Positions 45,095 through 58,090 of a stretch of DNA of 64,000 nucleotides are shown here, in pieces. This DNA comes from Ampullaceana balthica (Eukaryota > Mollusca > Gastropoda > Lymnaeidae). Both the position numbers and the translations under genes were made by a program. The notes beneath the pieces are model-generated. The model had not been told where the DNA came from. It ran no database searches and saw only the letters and a program-made list of their open reading frames with translations. The stretch is taken from positions 1,033,001 to 1,097,000 of the forward strand of contig CALYLW010000012.1 of NCBI GenBank assembly GCA_944989445.1. Direction: 5' to 3'. Numbering within the stretch: the first letter of the stretch is position 1; every line of letters begins with the position of its first letter.

Positions 45095-47999
45095 CTGTTG
45101 AAATAATACCAAAAAAATTATATGTGTATATCATTGTAAACGAGAAAAGGGTTTATTTTTCTTGTGATGAGAATTTAAATCTCATATTGAAAGGTTGACT
45201 AACGGTCTAAGGATAGTCGCTGTGTTTTAGCTTACATTAATAAGCGCTAAATAAGTACAATATAAAATTTGTTTTCTTTGTTTTTGAGAACTAAATTTAA
45301 CGATCAAGTACTAAAGATGCATCGATGAACTAATGGACCACGTTCTATCTAAATTTGAATGCTTACAATATAGGTGTTTGTGCCATTGGAAAGTCTTTCA
45401 AAATATTGTGACTGTACCGAAACATATTTCGGTGAAACACATATTTCTAAAGGGAGAAGGGGAGAACACTTGATAGTTCATCTAGATTTGGGATGGCTAG
45501 GATTTTTTCTTCGGCGTCAGGGGAGGTATCGGATGGAACGTAACTGAAGTCCAGCAATATGATTTTAAAACGTTCGATTATATAGGAGGACACTGGCATT
45601 ATCATTGATCATAATTCCATTAGATGTAGCGTTTAAACACAGTATTTGAACATGCATTATATTATTTATTGCTTGTTACAAAACATTACAAACGAAATAA
45701 CAATATTATAACTATATATAAGTTATTGATTGCTTTAAAACAATTTGAAGCAGTCACGTGACACCGATGATCTGCTGCTAGCATTAGATCATCGTGCTAA
45801 ACACAAGAAAACTATTTCTTTCAAATGAGTTTTGGTCATTACTCTTGCAAGGGGAAGTAACTTTATTTTAAAATGATCCGAAAAATACAGGAGTTATGCC
45901 TCTTTTGAATTATCTTTCAAATTTCCTTTTAAAAACAATTTATAGTTTTTCCTATTTTATTTTTTTTCGCTGTTGTTTCTGATATTTCCTTTGTTTTCCC
46001 TCTACGCTGAGATTTCATTGAGTGCTTAACTCCACCATTTTTCTTTACCTTTCTTAATATAATTATATCCCATGGATGAGTGCACAGTATCATATCAATC
46101 GTATTCCCACCACAAGGTAGTGGCAATAAACTGCCTTTGATTAAATGTTAACCTTTCCCAGGTTCAGATCGGTGTGTCTAAAGACCTACAATGTCTTAGC
46201 AACAATACGAAGCTAACTTTGAGGAAAGTTATAAAGATACATCATTGTAATTTTTTAAAGATTAATCCACCCCCAGCCCTCTTAATGTTACTTAACTACA
46301 TGCGTTGTCACATCATAATTATTTTTTGATCGTGAAGAATAAAAAAAAACCTTCAAAATGAAGTAAAAGGCAAAGACAAGCTGAACATCTGTGTGGATTT
46401 TTTAAATTTTTATTATTTAACAGCCATACGAATCTTAAAATGATTCCCATCTACATGTTTGATGACTTCTTTCTTCCAATTAATATTTTCATTTATAAGA
46501 GCGATCTGACTTGTCAATCATTTAGCTGAACAGGACAGATTTAGAAAAAAAGTTATATAGCAAAAGGTATCAATAAAATTAATCCACATAAATGAATAAT
46601 GACTTAATAGTTAATTATAAAGGATTATTTTCTACCATACAAAAGTTACTTTATGCAATGATTTTTGATAAAATTGAAAACATTGAAGAAATTTTTTTTC
46701 CTAATTAAACGATTTTTAAAACAAAAATTTCAATGAAAGTTAATAACCCTTTGGTTGATGAGGTAAAGAACTTTAAAATGATAAACTTAACATTTCATAA
46801 GCATATATGCAATGGTTTAAAATGAAACCAGTTAGTAATGCACATCCTAAAGACAAAATTAAAGTATGTGCTATCCTCAGCTTAATCAGTTTAATTGTTT
46901 AAAATATTTTAATGATGATTCATCATAATATATTAAATGCAAGGGAATCCATAGTCTTAAAGTCTGGTATAAAGAACACAATACTAAAATATGACTTGTA
47001 AAAGCCGACATGTGAAATGAAATGCTGTGAAAAACCATAGCATTACGAAATTGTTATTGAATTTTTAGCTGTTAGGATAGTGGTGTTACTTCTTCTGATG
47101 ACAATACGGTGTTACTTCTATTGGTGACATAGTGGGGTTACTTCTGCTGGTGTCAAAATGGTGCCACTTCTGCCACTGACATAATAGTTTCTCTTATGCT
47201 GCTGATATAATGGTGTCTCTCCTCCGAGAACTACTCTCTCAGATGCTATTTTAATTTAAGTTCAAAACAAGGAATTAATTATTTGAGATCATTGCATAGA
47301 TGTTACATTTAGTTATAACTAACAGATATTTCAGACTGAGATTATAAAATCATTGATATTCACCCTACAGAATCCCGAGGGAAGAAAAATTAACAATTAA
47401 TTTGTTATTGTCCCCATAGTTTAGAACATAATTTCTATCGTTTATCCTCAAATATCATAATAATTAATTCTATTGAAAATTAAATAAATAAAATTTATTT
47501 CATGCTTTAAAAAAAGATACTTTTTAACTATACGATCATAATTACATTTATTTGGATTTACCTTCTATATGAAAGATGCCCATAATTGAATAACGATGGG
47601 TGCAAATTGGGACGTATAGTTATAATCTCCAATTGTAGACAGACTTAAAGACAAACTGGTATCTGTCATCTCAAACAAGACGGGTGTATAATATTTCAAA
47701 ACCGGAAACTTGGATAGTCACAAAATATTTTGTTTATAAATCAATTAATTCCAGTGGTGTATGAACATTATTTAAATTCTAGCAATTTTTTTTTATAGAC
47801 GTTAATTTAATTATATACTGCACTTACAAAAAGTGTTTTCAAATTACTTTTTAAAAATTGCAATTAATAGACAAATATTTTACACTTCTTAAAAAGCTCA
47901 GAGCCTTTCCTACAACCTTTTTTTTTCTCCCAAAAATTATAATTTAAAAAAAACCCTCAAAAAACCAAGTTTTTCACTATAAAACTGAGTGATAATATA
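45095..47999 (-). other. Gene A intron, 3' part
   Basis: AT-rich, without a gene. A degenerate tandem repeat (unit like GACATAGTGGTGTTACTTCTGCTG, about 37 bases, four or five copies) lies at about 47075-47225. Confidence 0.5.
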
Positions 48000-50900
48000 G
48001 TTTTTATTGCCATTGTACTCATGCTATATTCGTCAATATCGTGTAAAATTGAATGGGGAATACAATGATTAAAGTTCAGTAAAAAAGACTTTGGGGCCCC
48101 CAGCTCCGAAGGAATGGAAATTAAGAGTTCAGTGCCCTATAGTAATATAGGCTCTTAAGTTTTTATATTCTAAGTTTTGTCAAAATCCAGTTACTTACTC
48201 ATTATCTAACGCTTAAACTACTTTTTATATAACTAAAATAGGGGGAAAATAACATTAAGTTGCCCCTGGCCCATTCGGTGCAAGAGGTCAATTTAAAAAA
48301 CCTGTTCATTTTAGTTCATTTTTATTGTGGCTATATTTCTCAAGATCTTTAAAAAGTAAATATGAAAAATATCTTAAACATATATGTAAAAAGACATTTG
48401 GGGCCCCCGGCCCCGACGATATTGGCATTAGAAGTTCAGTGTCTATAGTATTTTAATATAGTCTACCAAGTTTTTGTATGCAAAGTTTGGTGAAGATCTA
48501 TTCATTTACTAAGTAGCTAACGTAGAAACTAATTTTTATATAGCTCATTTAAGCAAAACATGACATTATGGGCCCCGGCGCCCCATAAGTGTTAAATTTC
48601 GAAAAAAGTTGCCAGTTATAATCCCGAGAGCATACTAAACAGTCTCAAAAAGGTTCATGACGATCGGGTCAATGGTTTAGTCAGCTATAAAGGACATGCA
48701 CACACACACACAGACACACAGAGACATATTTTGATTTTTATAAATATAGATATAGTGAAATAAAACGACATATTCGGGCCTATTCGGTGTGAGATGTCAA
48801 TTTCAAAAACCTTTTCATTTTAATTCAATTTCATCAGGGATATATTTATTAAGATCGTTAAAATATGAATGGAAAAATATCTTAAGCATATATTAAAACA
48901 GAAATTGGGGCCCCCGGCCCCGAAGAAATCGACATTAAAAGTTCAGAAACTTTAAGTATTTTAATATGGGCTACCAAGTTTTTGTATACAAAGTTTGGTT
49001 AAGATCCAATCATTTTCTCTGTAGCTAACGCATAAACTATTTTTTATAAAGCTCGTATAAGCAAAAAACGACATTAAGGGCCCCAGGGCCCAATTATTGC
49101 AAGAAATAAAGTGCGAAACATCTGTTCATTTAAATAAATTTCAAAATACATACATTTATTTACATTTCTCAATATTGTTAAAAATTTGAATGGACGATAA
49201 AATATTAAACATTTACTAAAATAGACAGTTTTGGCCCCCTGCCTCGTGGGAATGAAAATTAGGAGTTCAGTGCCCTATCGAAATAAAATATAGACCCTTG
49301 ATTTTTTATATACTAAAATTGGTCAAGGTACATTAATTTTCTCAGTATTTTAATCTAATACTAATTTTTATACAGCTAATATAAGAGAAAAAAACGACAT
49401 TTAGGGGCCCCTGGGCCCATTCGGTGAAAGAAGTACATTTCAAAAACGTTTTCAATTTAATTAAGTTTCCTCATAGATATATTTCTCAAGGTCCTGAAAA
49501 ATAATTGAATGGGGGAAAATACATTATACATATACGAAAAAAAGACATTTGGGACGCCCGTGGCCCGTAGGAGTGGACATTTGAAGTTATGTTATAGTAT
49601 TTTTATATGGGCTACCAAGTTTTTGTATATCAAGTTTTGGTTAAGATCCATTCATTTACTCAGTAGCTAACGCATAAACAAATTTTTATATATCGTATAT
49701 AACCCAAAAAAAAGACATTAAGGGCCCCGGGGCCCATTCTGTGCAATATATAAAGTTCAAAACACCTGTTCATTTCAATTTGTATAATAATTGATACATG
49801 TGTCATAATTTATCAAGATTGTTAATGACTGAATGGTGAATAAAATCTTTAACGTTTAAGAAATGGGAATTTTTGGGCCAACAGACCCAATGGAATGACT
49901 AGTAGCAGTTTAGTGCCCTATAGTATTTTAATATTGGCTATCAAATTGCCATATACACAGTTTGGTTAAGATCCAACAATTTACACAGTAGCTAGCACTT
50001 AAACTAATTTTTATATAGCTTATACAAACAACAAATGACATTATGGGCCCCGGTGCCCCATGAGTGTTAAATTTAGAAAAAAAAGTTGCCAGTTACCATC
50101 CCAGGTAGGTACTTAACAGTCTCCAAAAATTTCATGACGATCGGATTAATAGTTTAATCAGCTATAAAGGACATGCTCACAAACACACACACAGACATAC
50201 TTTGATTTTAATATATATATATATCAGAACAAATAAATTTAGGGGCGCCTGGGCCCATTCGGTGATAGAAGTAAATTTCAAAAACCTTTTCATTTTTATT
50301 AAGTTTCCTCATAGATATATTCCTCAAGATCGTGAAAAATTGAATGGGGAAAATACAATAAACATATACGAAGAAAAGACATTTGGGGCCCCTGGCCCCG
50401 AATGAATGGAGATTTGAAGTTATGTGCCCTATAGTATTTTAATATGGGCTACGAAGTTTTTGTATTCAAATTTTGGTTAAGATCCATTTATTTACTCAGT
50501 AGCTAACGCATAAACTAATTTTTATGTATCTTATATAAGCAAAAAAAGACATCAAGGGCCCCAGGGCCTATTCAGTGCAAGATATAAAGTTGAAAACACC
50601 GCTTCATTTCAATTTGTATAAATAATGGATACATGTGTCATTATTTGTCAAGATTGTTAATGACTGAAAGGTGAATAAAATCTTAAACGTTTAAGAAATG
50701 TGAATTTATGGGCCCCCAGCACCAAAGGAATGACAATTTGCAGTTCAGTGCCCTTTAGTATTTTATTATTGGCTATCAAGTTGTCATATACAAAGTTTGG
50801 TTAAGATCCAACAATTTACACAGTAGCTAGCGCTTAAACTCATTTTTATATAGCTCATATAAGCAACAAATGACATTATGGGCCCCCGGTGCCCCATGAG

Positions 50901-51060
50901 AGTTAAATTTTGAAAAAAAAAGTTGCCAGTTACCATCCCAGGTAGGTACTCAATAGTCTCCAAAAATTTCATGACGATCGGATGAATGGTTTAGTCAGCT
51001 ATAAAGGACATGCACACAAACACACACACAGACATACTTTGATTTTTATATATATAGATA
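48000..51060 (+). repeat. Complex ~325-bp-period array, family Z, in gene A intron
   Basis: Two GC-rich boxes alternate about every 160-170 bases in AT-rich DNA: box 1 (GGGGCCCCCGGCCCCGAAG-like, at about 48093, 48393, 48905, 49232, 49553, 49875, 50385, 50712) and box 2 (GGGCCCCGGGGCCCATTCGG-like). Between them are constant segments such as AGTATTTTAATATGGGCTAC, CAAAGTTTGGTTAAGATCC and CAGTAGCTAACGC. Three times (about 48600-48760, 50070-50215, 50900-51060) the series is closed by a distinct end: GTCAGCTATAAAGGACATGC, a CACA run and ACTTTGATTTTTATATATA. No protein is encoded. A diverged copy is at 3330-4060. Confidence 0.8.
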
Positions 51061-51385
51061 TATATTATATATCATTTGAGAGGCAACCGTTTTGATGGTA
51101 TAGGTAATGTGTGATATACATCTAAACTAAAGGCATTGTTTTGTTATTTGTAGTCGTGAAGGAATTTTCCGAAAAGTCTGCATACTCATTTTCCCTTTAA
51201 TAAACTTTAAATTGATTGTTTTAATAACACAAATCTAGTGCGTCAGCTGTATTTCATTTGAGTATTCGTAAAAACAGGATCGCTGTCGAAATCTGTATTA
51301 TCTGAGCTCTTTGCCTTCTTAACATTTAGAGCAATCAAATAAATAGACTATGTTGTATATATAATTTTCTAATATGTATAATCAC

Positions 51386-51467
51386 CTCCTTTGCATTTGT
51401 ATAGCCGGATATCATCGATGGCGATGTCACTAGACCAACTGTTCAAAATTGTGGCTTGAAAAATAAT
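51386..51467 (-). CDS. Gene A, MAM exon 4
   Basis: 82 bases, phase 0 in and phase 1 out, GTGATT donor. It reads IIFQATILNSWSSDIAIDDIRLYKCKG, the last MAM strands with the D-A-DD motif and final Cys, equivalent to gene C exon 31431-31509. It splices in frame to the stalk/TM exon 45094-43764 across a 6.3 kb intron that contains the Z array. Confidence 0.92.
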
Positions 51468-52019
51468 CTGGGACAAAGATTTACAATCAAATATTTAAGT
51501 TGCAAGACAATACCATTAACAGTTTATAAATTAAAAATAAATTAACTGGTTACTACATCATGAATTTAACATTGTTTCCAAGTCTCAATATTAAATAACA
51601 CTGAAATGTAACATTTTATTCAGAACGGACGTGAATCGAAAAGTCAAAAGCCTCTTCCATATATCTAAAATTCCCTATATGGTTTCTTTACATTTTGTAA
51701 TAAAATTTATAGCGTAAAGCCCTAGACTATATATTACAATTATACTTTAAGACTGTTAAGTTAACAGGATTCAAGTCGAAACATAAAATTGTCATTTATG
51801 TTTCTTTGATAAGTGATTTTAATTTATTAACAAAGGAAAGCGTACTAGTTTTTCATTATTTTGTTCGAAATGTAACATTTATTGCAAATTTATTATCTAC
51901 AAGCATCTTTTAAAATCCATCAATAAAGAACTTATGTAAAAATTCGATTCAACCTTGAAAATCGTTTAAAAAAATTAAACCATTTTAACAACAAATATGT
52001 TCTTTCTTTTAAATTTAAT

Positions 52020-52160
52020 TGGCGGTGACCCGTTAAAACGGCCCCGGACCTAAAGGCCCCGAAAAAACGGCCCCGATAGAACGGCCCGTTTTGTCGGGGA
52101 AGTTTTGTACGGGGCCGTTTTGTCGGGGCAGTTTTGTCCGAGGCCGTTTTGTCGGTAAAC
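52020..52160. repeat. Hairpin-rich GC repeat in a gene A intron
   Basis: Three to four copies of AACGGCCCCG (52037-52090) face four copies of its near-complement within TCGGGGCCGTTTTGTC (52078-52156), so the 140 bases can fold into several alternative stems. No coding frame. Confidence 0.75.
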
Positions 52161-52295
52161 CATAAAACCTTAATTGACTCTAAATTTTAAAATCGTAAAA
52201 TCCGTTGTATATTTTTCATTTGTTTCGTGCCATTAAAAGGAACTATTAAATACGTTGTTATCCCCACAAACTATCAAGCAATGGTTTATTAATAC

Positions 52296-52447
52296 CTGAA
52301 ACGGTTGCTTCTCCTCTGGTATTTCAAAGTCCGCTTTAATCCAACGGTCCCCTTGATTACCTTCCTTGTGGAACACCTGGTGTTTGAAAGACAATTTGTC
52401 TGGCGACACTTCGCTGGGCTTGATATAAACATCCAACTGTCCAACTT
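52296..52447 (-). CDS. Gene A, MAM exon 3
   Basis: 152 bases, phase 1 in and phase 0 out, CAG|GTATTA donor. It reads VGQLDVYIKPSEVS, KHQVFHKEGNQGDRW and ADFEIPEEKQPFQ, the third MAM segment with the G.L.V and GDRW pattern. Its length is identical to gene C exon 31031-31182. Confidence 0.93.
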
Positions 52448-52796
52448 CTGGAGAAACCAGCAGAGCAAACGAATGAAATGTTTAAATGAAATAGTGTTCA
52501 TTTTCGAGAAGGGTTGAAATGAGTGGTTGGACAAGGGAACTATAAGCCTAGTAACGTTGTAATAAAGTTCCAAATGTGTTATTTATTTATAATTGATCAA
52601 AGTCTTGATGATTGGATAATGTAATTATTTTGTTTATCGTCTTAAGTCTATTTTTAACAACTAAATTGAAACTTTACCTGTCTCATTATAATTAAACTTT
52701 ACCCAAGCAACAGACTTTCGACTTTCTCTGTATTCAAAAAGGAAAGCTAACCCCTAAGCTACCCGTTGACTTGGGCTATACATGTTTATTCATTAG

Positions 52797-52990
52797 TACT
52801 GAGATAGCGAAGTCAGTGCTGTGCTCGCCTCACAAAGCTGAGGGGCGTGGGATCGAGTCTACGCAAAGCCAAAATATAAACGATACGCTAAGAAAGTCCT
52901 CCGCTGATCCCTGGAAGGGAATTGGGGCACCCACCAGGTATAAAGAAGCCCCGAGTAAGCTCTAATTGAAACATTAGGGATCCCCTACGA
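52797..52990 (+). mobile_element. tRNA-type SINE, family 1
   Basis: GAGATAGCGAAGTCAGTGCTG (A-box region), GCTCGCCTCACAAAGCTGAGG and GTGGGATCGAGTCTACG (B box), then CTCCGCTGATCCCTGGAAGG and AACATTAGGGATCCC, as in the copy at 61090. It lies between MAM exons 2 and 3 of gene A. Confidence 0.85.
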
Positions 52991-53180
52991 TCATCGGTCA
53001 TGGGACTTACTTACTTACTGAGATATGCAATCATATATAAAAACATTATTTTTCTGTAGAAAAATTCCAAGACATTGAAACTGAAGTAGAAATCGGGGAT
53101 TGAATTAGACACTTACTTGTTTTCAGGTTTAGAGACTGAAATAATTTATAAAGAGGATCAAAAGAAACGTCTCTACTCAC

Positions 53181-53324
53181 GGCCATCACCATCAGGTCCT
53201 AACATGTGATAGTAAAACTCCAAGCAAAAACCAAGCACTGAGTCTGGCGTGTAGATCGGAGAGATTAGCCTCGCCTTTTTACCAGCCTCCTGGGGGGATG
53301 AGGACTCGGCGAACAAGTAATGGC
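53181..53324 (-). CDS. Gene A, MAM exon 2
   Basis: 144 bases, phase 1-1, donor GTGAGT. It reads GHYLFAESSSPQEAGKKARL, ISPIYTP and CLEFYYHMLGPDGDG, a textbook MAM centre. The same exon in gene C is 132 bases and uses a GC donor. Confidence 0.95.
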
Positions 53325-53914
53325 CTGAAATATGTTGTCAACTATTTTGAGAAAATTTAAAGCATCCCTCAACCCACCACGCAATATGAATCCTTAAGAT
53401 AATTTATAAAGTTTTAGATGACATAGAAATATGTTCAATGAAAGCCTTAAAGTTCCACAATACTCTATAAGCGATTAAAGATTTTTTTGCGTGAAAATGT
53501 GTGCGTTTAGCATGTCAAAGAATTTTTTTTTAAATACATTTTGTTGAATGATGTTGGTGTATTCGGATACCCTTTAGATATTCATAAAAGATGATGGAGG
53601 ACACGATTTAAGGCTTGCGGTTTATGATTTTGGAAAACGGGCTAAGGGGTTGGTTGTTGGTGTTTTGGAAAGGAAAATGCTGGTTACAGATAAGGACAGT
53701 GGGTGGGGGAGGTGTCGATTTGTACTTTATTGACAGTTCTAGATTGATTATGGTCCTTTCTGAAAATTTTAGGCCTTGTAAATTATGTGAGTGTAATTTG
53801 TGTTATGAGATGTTCAGTTCGTCACGTGTTTGGGTTGAGCTTGTTTATGGTTAGGATTCTGGATTTTTGTGGGGCTGGGATTATGATTTTTGGATGTGTG
53901 TTGAGGGTTGGGAG

Positions 53915-54990
53915 GATCTTATCTTATCTTATCTTATCTGTTACAGACGGTTCTTGTATACAGAAGATTATTGCGTCCTACGCTTATCTATGGTTTATAT
54001 CTAGTCCTGCATTCTTAATAGATTTTTAAATGTTGATAAAGCGTTGGTTTTCCTGGTTTCTCCAGGCAACCCATGCCACGCCCGAATTCCGGACGTGAAA
54101 AAACGAGAATTTGTATGTGTTTGTTCTTGCATGTGGAATGAGGAAGGTGTTTTTATCTTAATGTCTATCTGAGGGTTGTATTAAGTTATAGTTGTGTTGT
54201 ATTTCTAAATTAGAGTTAATCGCTTTATGTATTATTATTACTTTACTCTTGGTTCTTCTATCCTCTAGTGTTTCAAGGTTGTGTGATTTAACTAATGGTG
54301 TTATTTTTGTAAGCTTTGAATATTCTCCAGTAATGAATCTGGAAAGTCTTTTTTGAATTTGTTCTAGGTTATCAATGTTTTCTTTGGTAAATGCGTCACA
54401 TACAGACGATGCATAAACTAGTACAGGTCTCACCAAAGTGAGGTAGCATTTTAGATTTATATTCTTATTACAACTTCTTTTTATAAAGCCTAAGCTTTTG
54501 TTTGATTTTTAAATCCCTTATCTTAACTTCACCGTCTTGTCATTCTCTCTGTCTGTCTGTCGTGGGTTCGCGGTCGGGCGGAAAACCAAAACTAAAAAGA
54601 ATAAAATAAATATAGGTATGTACCGTAATTAAATTAATGCATTTTTAGTTTATCTATATATAACTCAATGTAGCGTCTGTTGTTGTTTGCAATCACGTGT
54701 TCCTTGCTTGAGTTCACGCCAGCAATCGAATACCACATCCCCCCTCCCCCTACCCAGGTTGTAAAGCAAGGGGAGATCAGTCGGTTTAAACATAATCTTA
54801 TTGATATGTCTATTATATAAGGGATTTATAGTCAAATACTTTGTTTTTACTGGTTGTTTAATTCAATAAATTCCTTGATATGGGGATTCCATGATAGTTT
54901 CTCATTTATTATGACTCCTAAGTATTTTGCATCTTTAGTTTGGATTAGTTCTTTTCCATGAATGAAGTATTTTTAATTTATTTGTTTCTT
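53915..54990 (-). mobile_element. LINE 3' end (RT thumb/C-terminus), split by repeat X
   Basis: The minus strand encodes YFIHGKELIQTKDAKYLGV and IINEKLSWNPHI near 54970-54880, then after an X insertion LVRPVLVYASSVCDAF, LEQIQKRLSRFITGEYSK and LETLEDRR (54436-54160). This is a jockey/CR1-type reverse-transcriptase C-terminus. It ends with a TATCTTAT repeat tail at 53920-53940 preceded by GATAATCTTCTGTATACAAG-like sequence, resembling the tail of SINE family 2. Confidence 0.75.
54510..54860 (+). repeat. Repeat X copy inserted in a LINE
   Basis: Begins TTTTTAAATCCCTTATCTTAAC and ends ATATAAGGGATTTATAGTC plus the usual CTTTGTTTTTACTGG linker. It interrupts the LINE frame, so X is itself mobile. 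Its LINE target (ATATGTCT) is empty. Confidence 0.85.
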
Positions 54991-55041
54991 TTTCTTTGTT
55001 ACTCCTCACAGTTGACACTTATGCTCATTTCTCATACTTAC

Positions 55042-55191
55042 CATTGACGGAATTGGTTGTGTGATCCACTTCAGGCCCAGTCTCGGCAGTGGGCGTTTCC
55101 CCTCGATTCCTCGTCCAATCAAAGTCATCGCTTGTATCATCGTTCCACCCACAGAGTCCACTTTCAAAATCACATCCCATGCTTAAGCCAG
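55042..55191 (-). CDS. Gene A, MAM exon 1
   Basis: 150 bases, phase 1-1, from the AG before 55191 to ATG|GTAAGT. It reads CDFESGLCGWND, DDFDWTRNRG and TGPEVDHTTN, the opening of a MAM domain, closely parallel to gene C 29513-29674. The previous coding exon in phase is the CCP at 58429-58593. Confidence 0.94.
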
Positions 55192-55357
55192 CTAATTGGA
55201 AAAGATATCAGATATACTGACGTAGACATAAACAACATACACGTCTAATCAAAGTAATGGCGAAAATTGCTTTTAAAATCATATATTAGAACTAAGAGAC
55301 TTTAAAGTTTACATTAAGAAAAGAAAGCTCATTAGACCTGCAAATTTTAATTTTAAT

Positions 55358-55580
55358 TTTTAAATCCTTTATATTAACTCGTGGCGTCTGGTTGCTTGAT
55401 TGCTTGCTTGATGCCTTGATCGATTTTAACCCACTTCCTCGTATGCTAGCGAGCTGAAAATTTGCAGGCAGACTCGTGCCGACGATACAAATGATCTATC
55501 AAAATTTTAGATCGATCGAATGTACTGTACTTAAAGTAATGAATGTTTAGATTATCTCTATTTATCTCTGTGTATCATGT
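55358..55580 (+). repeat. Degenerate partial copy of repeat X
   Basis: Starts TTTTTAAATCCTTTATATTAAC and keeps the GAGCTGAAAATTTG, GATCGATCGAATGTAC and TTTAGATTATCTC blocks, then loses similarity. A further fragment around 55720-55770 repeats the GAGCTGAAATTT block and ACATAACTAG. Confidence 0.65.
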
Positions 55581-55819
55581 TAATTTTTGTACTAGAGTGG
55601 CACGCGTTGCGGTGCATATTATATTGACGATACGTTTAAAAAAATATATTCCCGATCTGTAAATGTAAATGCTATTAATTGCTTAATATGTTAAACATGA
55701 TTTTATAACCCTTTTCCCGTAATCAAATCGAGCTGAAATTTAGAAGGCAGACTGAGACATAACTAGAATTTTGGATTTTTGGTTTGTCGTGCGTTGCGTA
55801 TTATAATGAACATTCTTGT

Positions 55820-58090
55820 AGTTACTAGGTTGTGCTGCGGCGCCGTGGCGCCAGCGGCGCCAACTTTTTGTTAGGGTGCCTACGGCGCCCACCTTTTTCA
55901 AAAGCCCAAGTAACTAATCTTTGTTTGATAAATACGTAATATTCCTGAAATGTAAACAAAGTATTTTATAATTAACAATCATCAAATCCTCTTTTTACAT
56001 CGTTCTCTTTTCCAAAATTAAAATATGAGTTAAAACAATGACGTCATATAATATCTTTTTACGGCGAGGAATTTTAGAAAGCAGCGCAACAAATTACTGC
56101 ACCAAAATATAATTCTTTTCGAACGTCTGCAGGAAATTGTTCAATTAATAATAGTGTGGGGGTGTTTAATGTTAATCTGGAAGCCAAAATGATTATGATT
56201 TTTAAGTCTATATTTTCAACAAAAAAAGCAGAGTGATGTCCCTCAGCGTTACGGCAGGATAATTGATGGTAAATATATATATACTAGTTTGTGCTACGGC
56301 GCCGTGGCACCTGCGGAGCCCCCCCCTTTTTTAAGGGCGCCTACGGTACCCACCTTTTTCAAAAGCCCAACTAACTTGTCCTTGTATGATAAATACGTAA
56401 TATTAAAATTTCTTAAATGTAATCAAAGTAATTCATTTCGAAATAAAAAGTATTATTTTTTTATATTTTATTTTTTATGTCAAAAGCCCAAGTAACTTAT
56501 CCTTGAATGATAAATACGAAATATTCCTGAAATGTACACAAAGTATGTATATAATATAGGTTGTGCTGCGGCGCCCACGTTTAGTTAGGGCGCCTAAGGC
56601 GCCTACGGCGCCCACTTTTTTCAAAAGCCCAACAAACTTGTCCTTGTATGATAGATACGTAATATTAAACTACCTTAAATGTACACAAAGTAATTTAAAA
56701 TAGAGGTATTTTTTACAGTGCTAATCACCACACGATTTTTAGAAAGCAGCGCACCAAATTACTGCACCAAAAAATAACTATTTGAGTCAATCAGCACTGC
56801 TTACAACACAAAATTTTAAAAAAGCAGAGTGATGTCCCTCAGCGTTAGGAATCAGCAATAATTGAGCGTAAATATATAATACTAGATGACCAGTGGCGTA
56901 GCACACGCCGCTAATGATTTAGTGACGGGTGAAGACTTCCTGAAAGACACAGTTGTCACAATGGGGTGGGTTTGGGCAAACGACTATGAGTGAATGAAAA
57001 GAAGGAACTCTTGAGAGACCTGCGGCGTATCACCCGTAAAAAATGACGGAAGTATTCAGCTGAAATCCATTTATTTTGAAAAAAATGCACTTTTTAGGGC
57101 GCCTAAGGCGCCCACCTTTTTCAAAATCCCAACTAACTTGTCCTTGTTTGATCAATACGAAATATTAAACTTTCTGAAATGTACACAAAGTATTTTATAA
57201 CGTTTTACATTGTTCCCTTTTTACAAAATTAAAATAACAGCGAAAACAATGACGTCATATACGTTTTTTTTACAGCGCATATTTAATTTGCACACCTTTT
57301 GATGCATTGGTGGAGTAATTTGGTGCGCTGCTTTCTAACATTAGTATCTGTTGAACATACTTGCAGCTTGTCTCGCAGGGTCCGACCACGAAGAGAATTA
57401 TATAGATCTATATAGATATATAATATACTAGATTGTGCTGCGGGGCCCCCTTTTTTTAAGGGCGCCTACGGCTCCCACCTTTTTCAAAAGCCCAACTAAC
57501 TTGTCCTTGTATGATAAATACGTAATATTAAAATTTCTTAAATGTACACAAAGTATTTTATAATAGTTTTTTTTTATTTTATTTTTTATGTCAAAAGCCC
57601 AAGTAACTTATCCTTGTATGATAAATACGAAATATTCCTGAAATGTACACAAAATATGTATATAATATAGGTTGTGCTGCGGCGCCAATTTTTTTTTAAA
57701 AACCCAACAAACTTGTCCTTGTATGATAGATACTTAAAATATTAAACTACCTTAAATGTACACAAAGTAATTTAAAATAGAGGTTGTAGGCCGCCTACGG
57801 CGCCCACTTTTTTTTTATTTGGTTAAAATCCCAAGTAACTTATCCTTTTATGATATTTCTATACGACATATTCCTGAAAATTAAACAAAGCATTTATATA
57901 ATAATTTTCACTGTGCTATTCACCACACGATTTTTAAACTAATTTTAGAAAGCAGCGCACCAAATTACTGCACCAAAAAATAACTATTTGAGTCAATCAG
58001 CACTGCTTACAACGCAAAATTTAGCAGAGTGATGTCCCTCAGCGTTAGGTATCAGCGATAATTGAGCGTAAATATATAATACTAGAGATG
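55820..58090. repeat. Cluster of short Helitron-like elements
   Basis: At least five overlapping or adjacent copies share TTGTGCTGCGGCGCC, GGGCGCCTACGGCGCCCAC, TTTTTCAAAAGCCCAA, TTGTCCTTGTATGATA and TTTTAGAAAGCAGCGCACC (near 55825, 56290, 56560, 57430, 57670). The CTAGATG-type borders at 56882 and 58080 and shared interior with 29974-30506 tie them to the Helitron family. All lie between the CCP exon and MAM exon 1 of gene A. No protein. Confidence 0.75.
56882..57406 (-). mobile_element. Short non-autonomous Helitron, complete
   Basis: On the minus strand it starts TCTATATAATTCTCTTCGTGG at 57406 and ends with AGCGGCGTGTGCTACGCC and CTAG at 56882-56885. It is 525 bases, closely matching 29974-30506 (533 bases). 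Confidence 0.88.

Noticed and set aside
44341..45198. Open frame of 285 codons opposite the gene A stalk
   Set aside because: It is the complement of Thr-codon repeats (Val-rich product), with no domain or splice signals; an antisense shadow.
48000..51060. CRISPR-like regular spacing of GC boxes
   Set aside because: Intervening segments are themselves repeated, and the host is a eukaryote.
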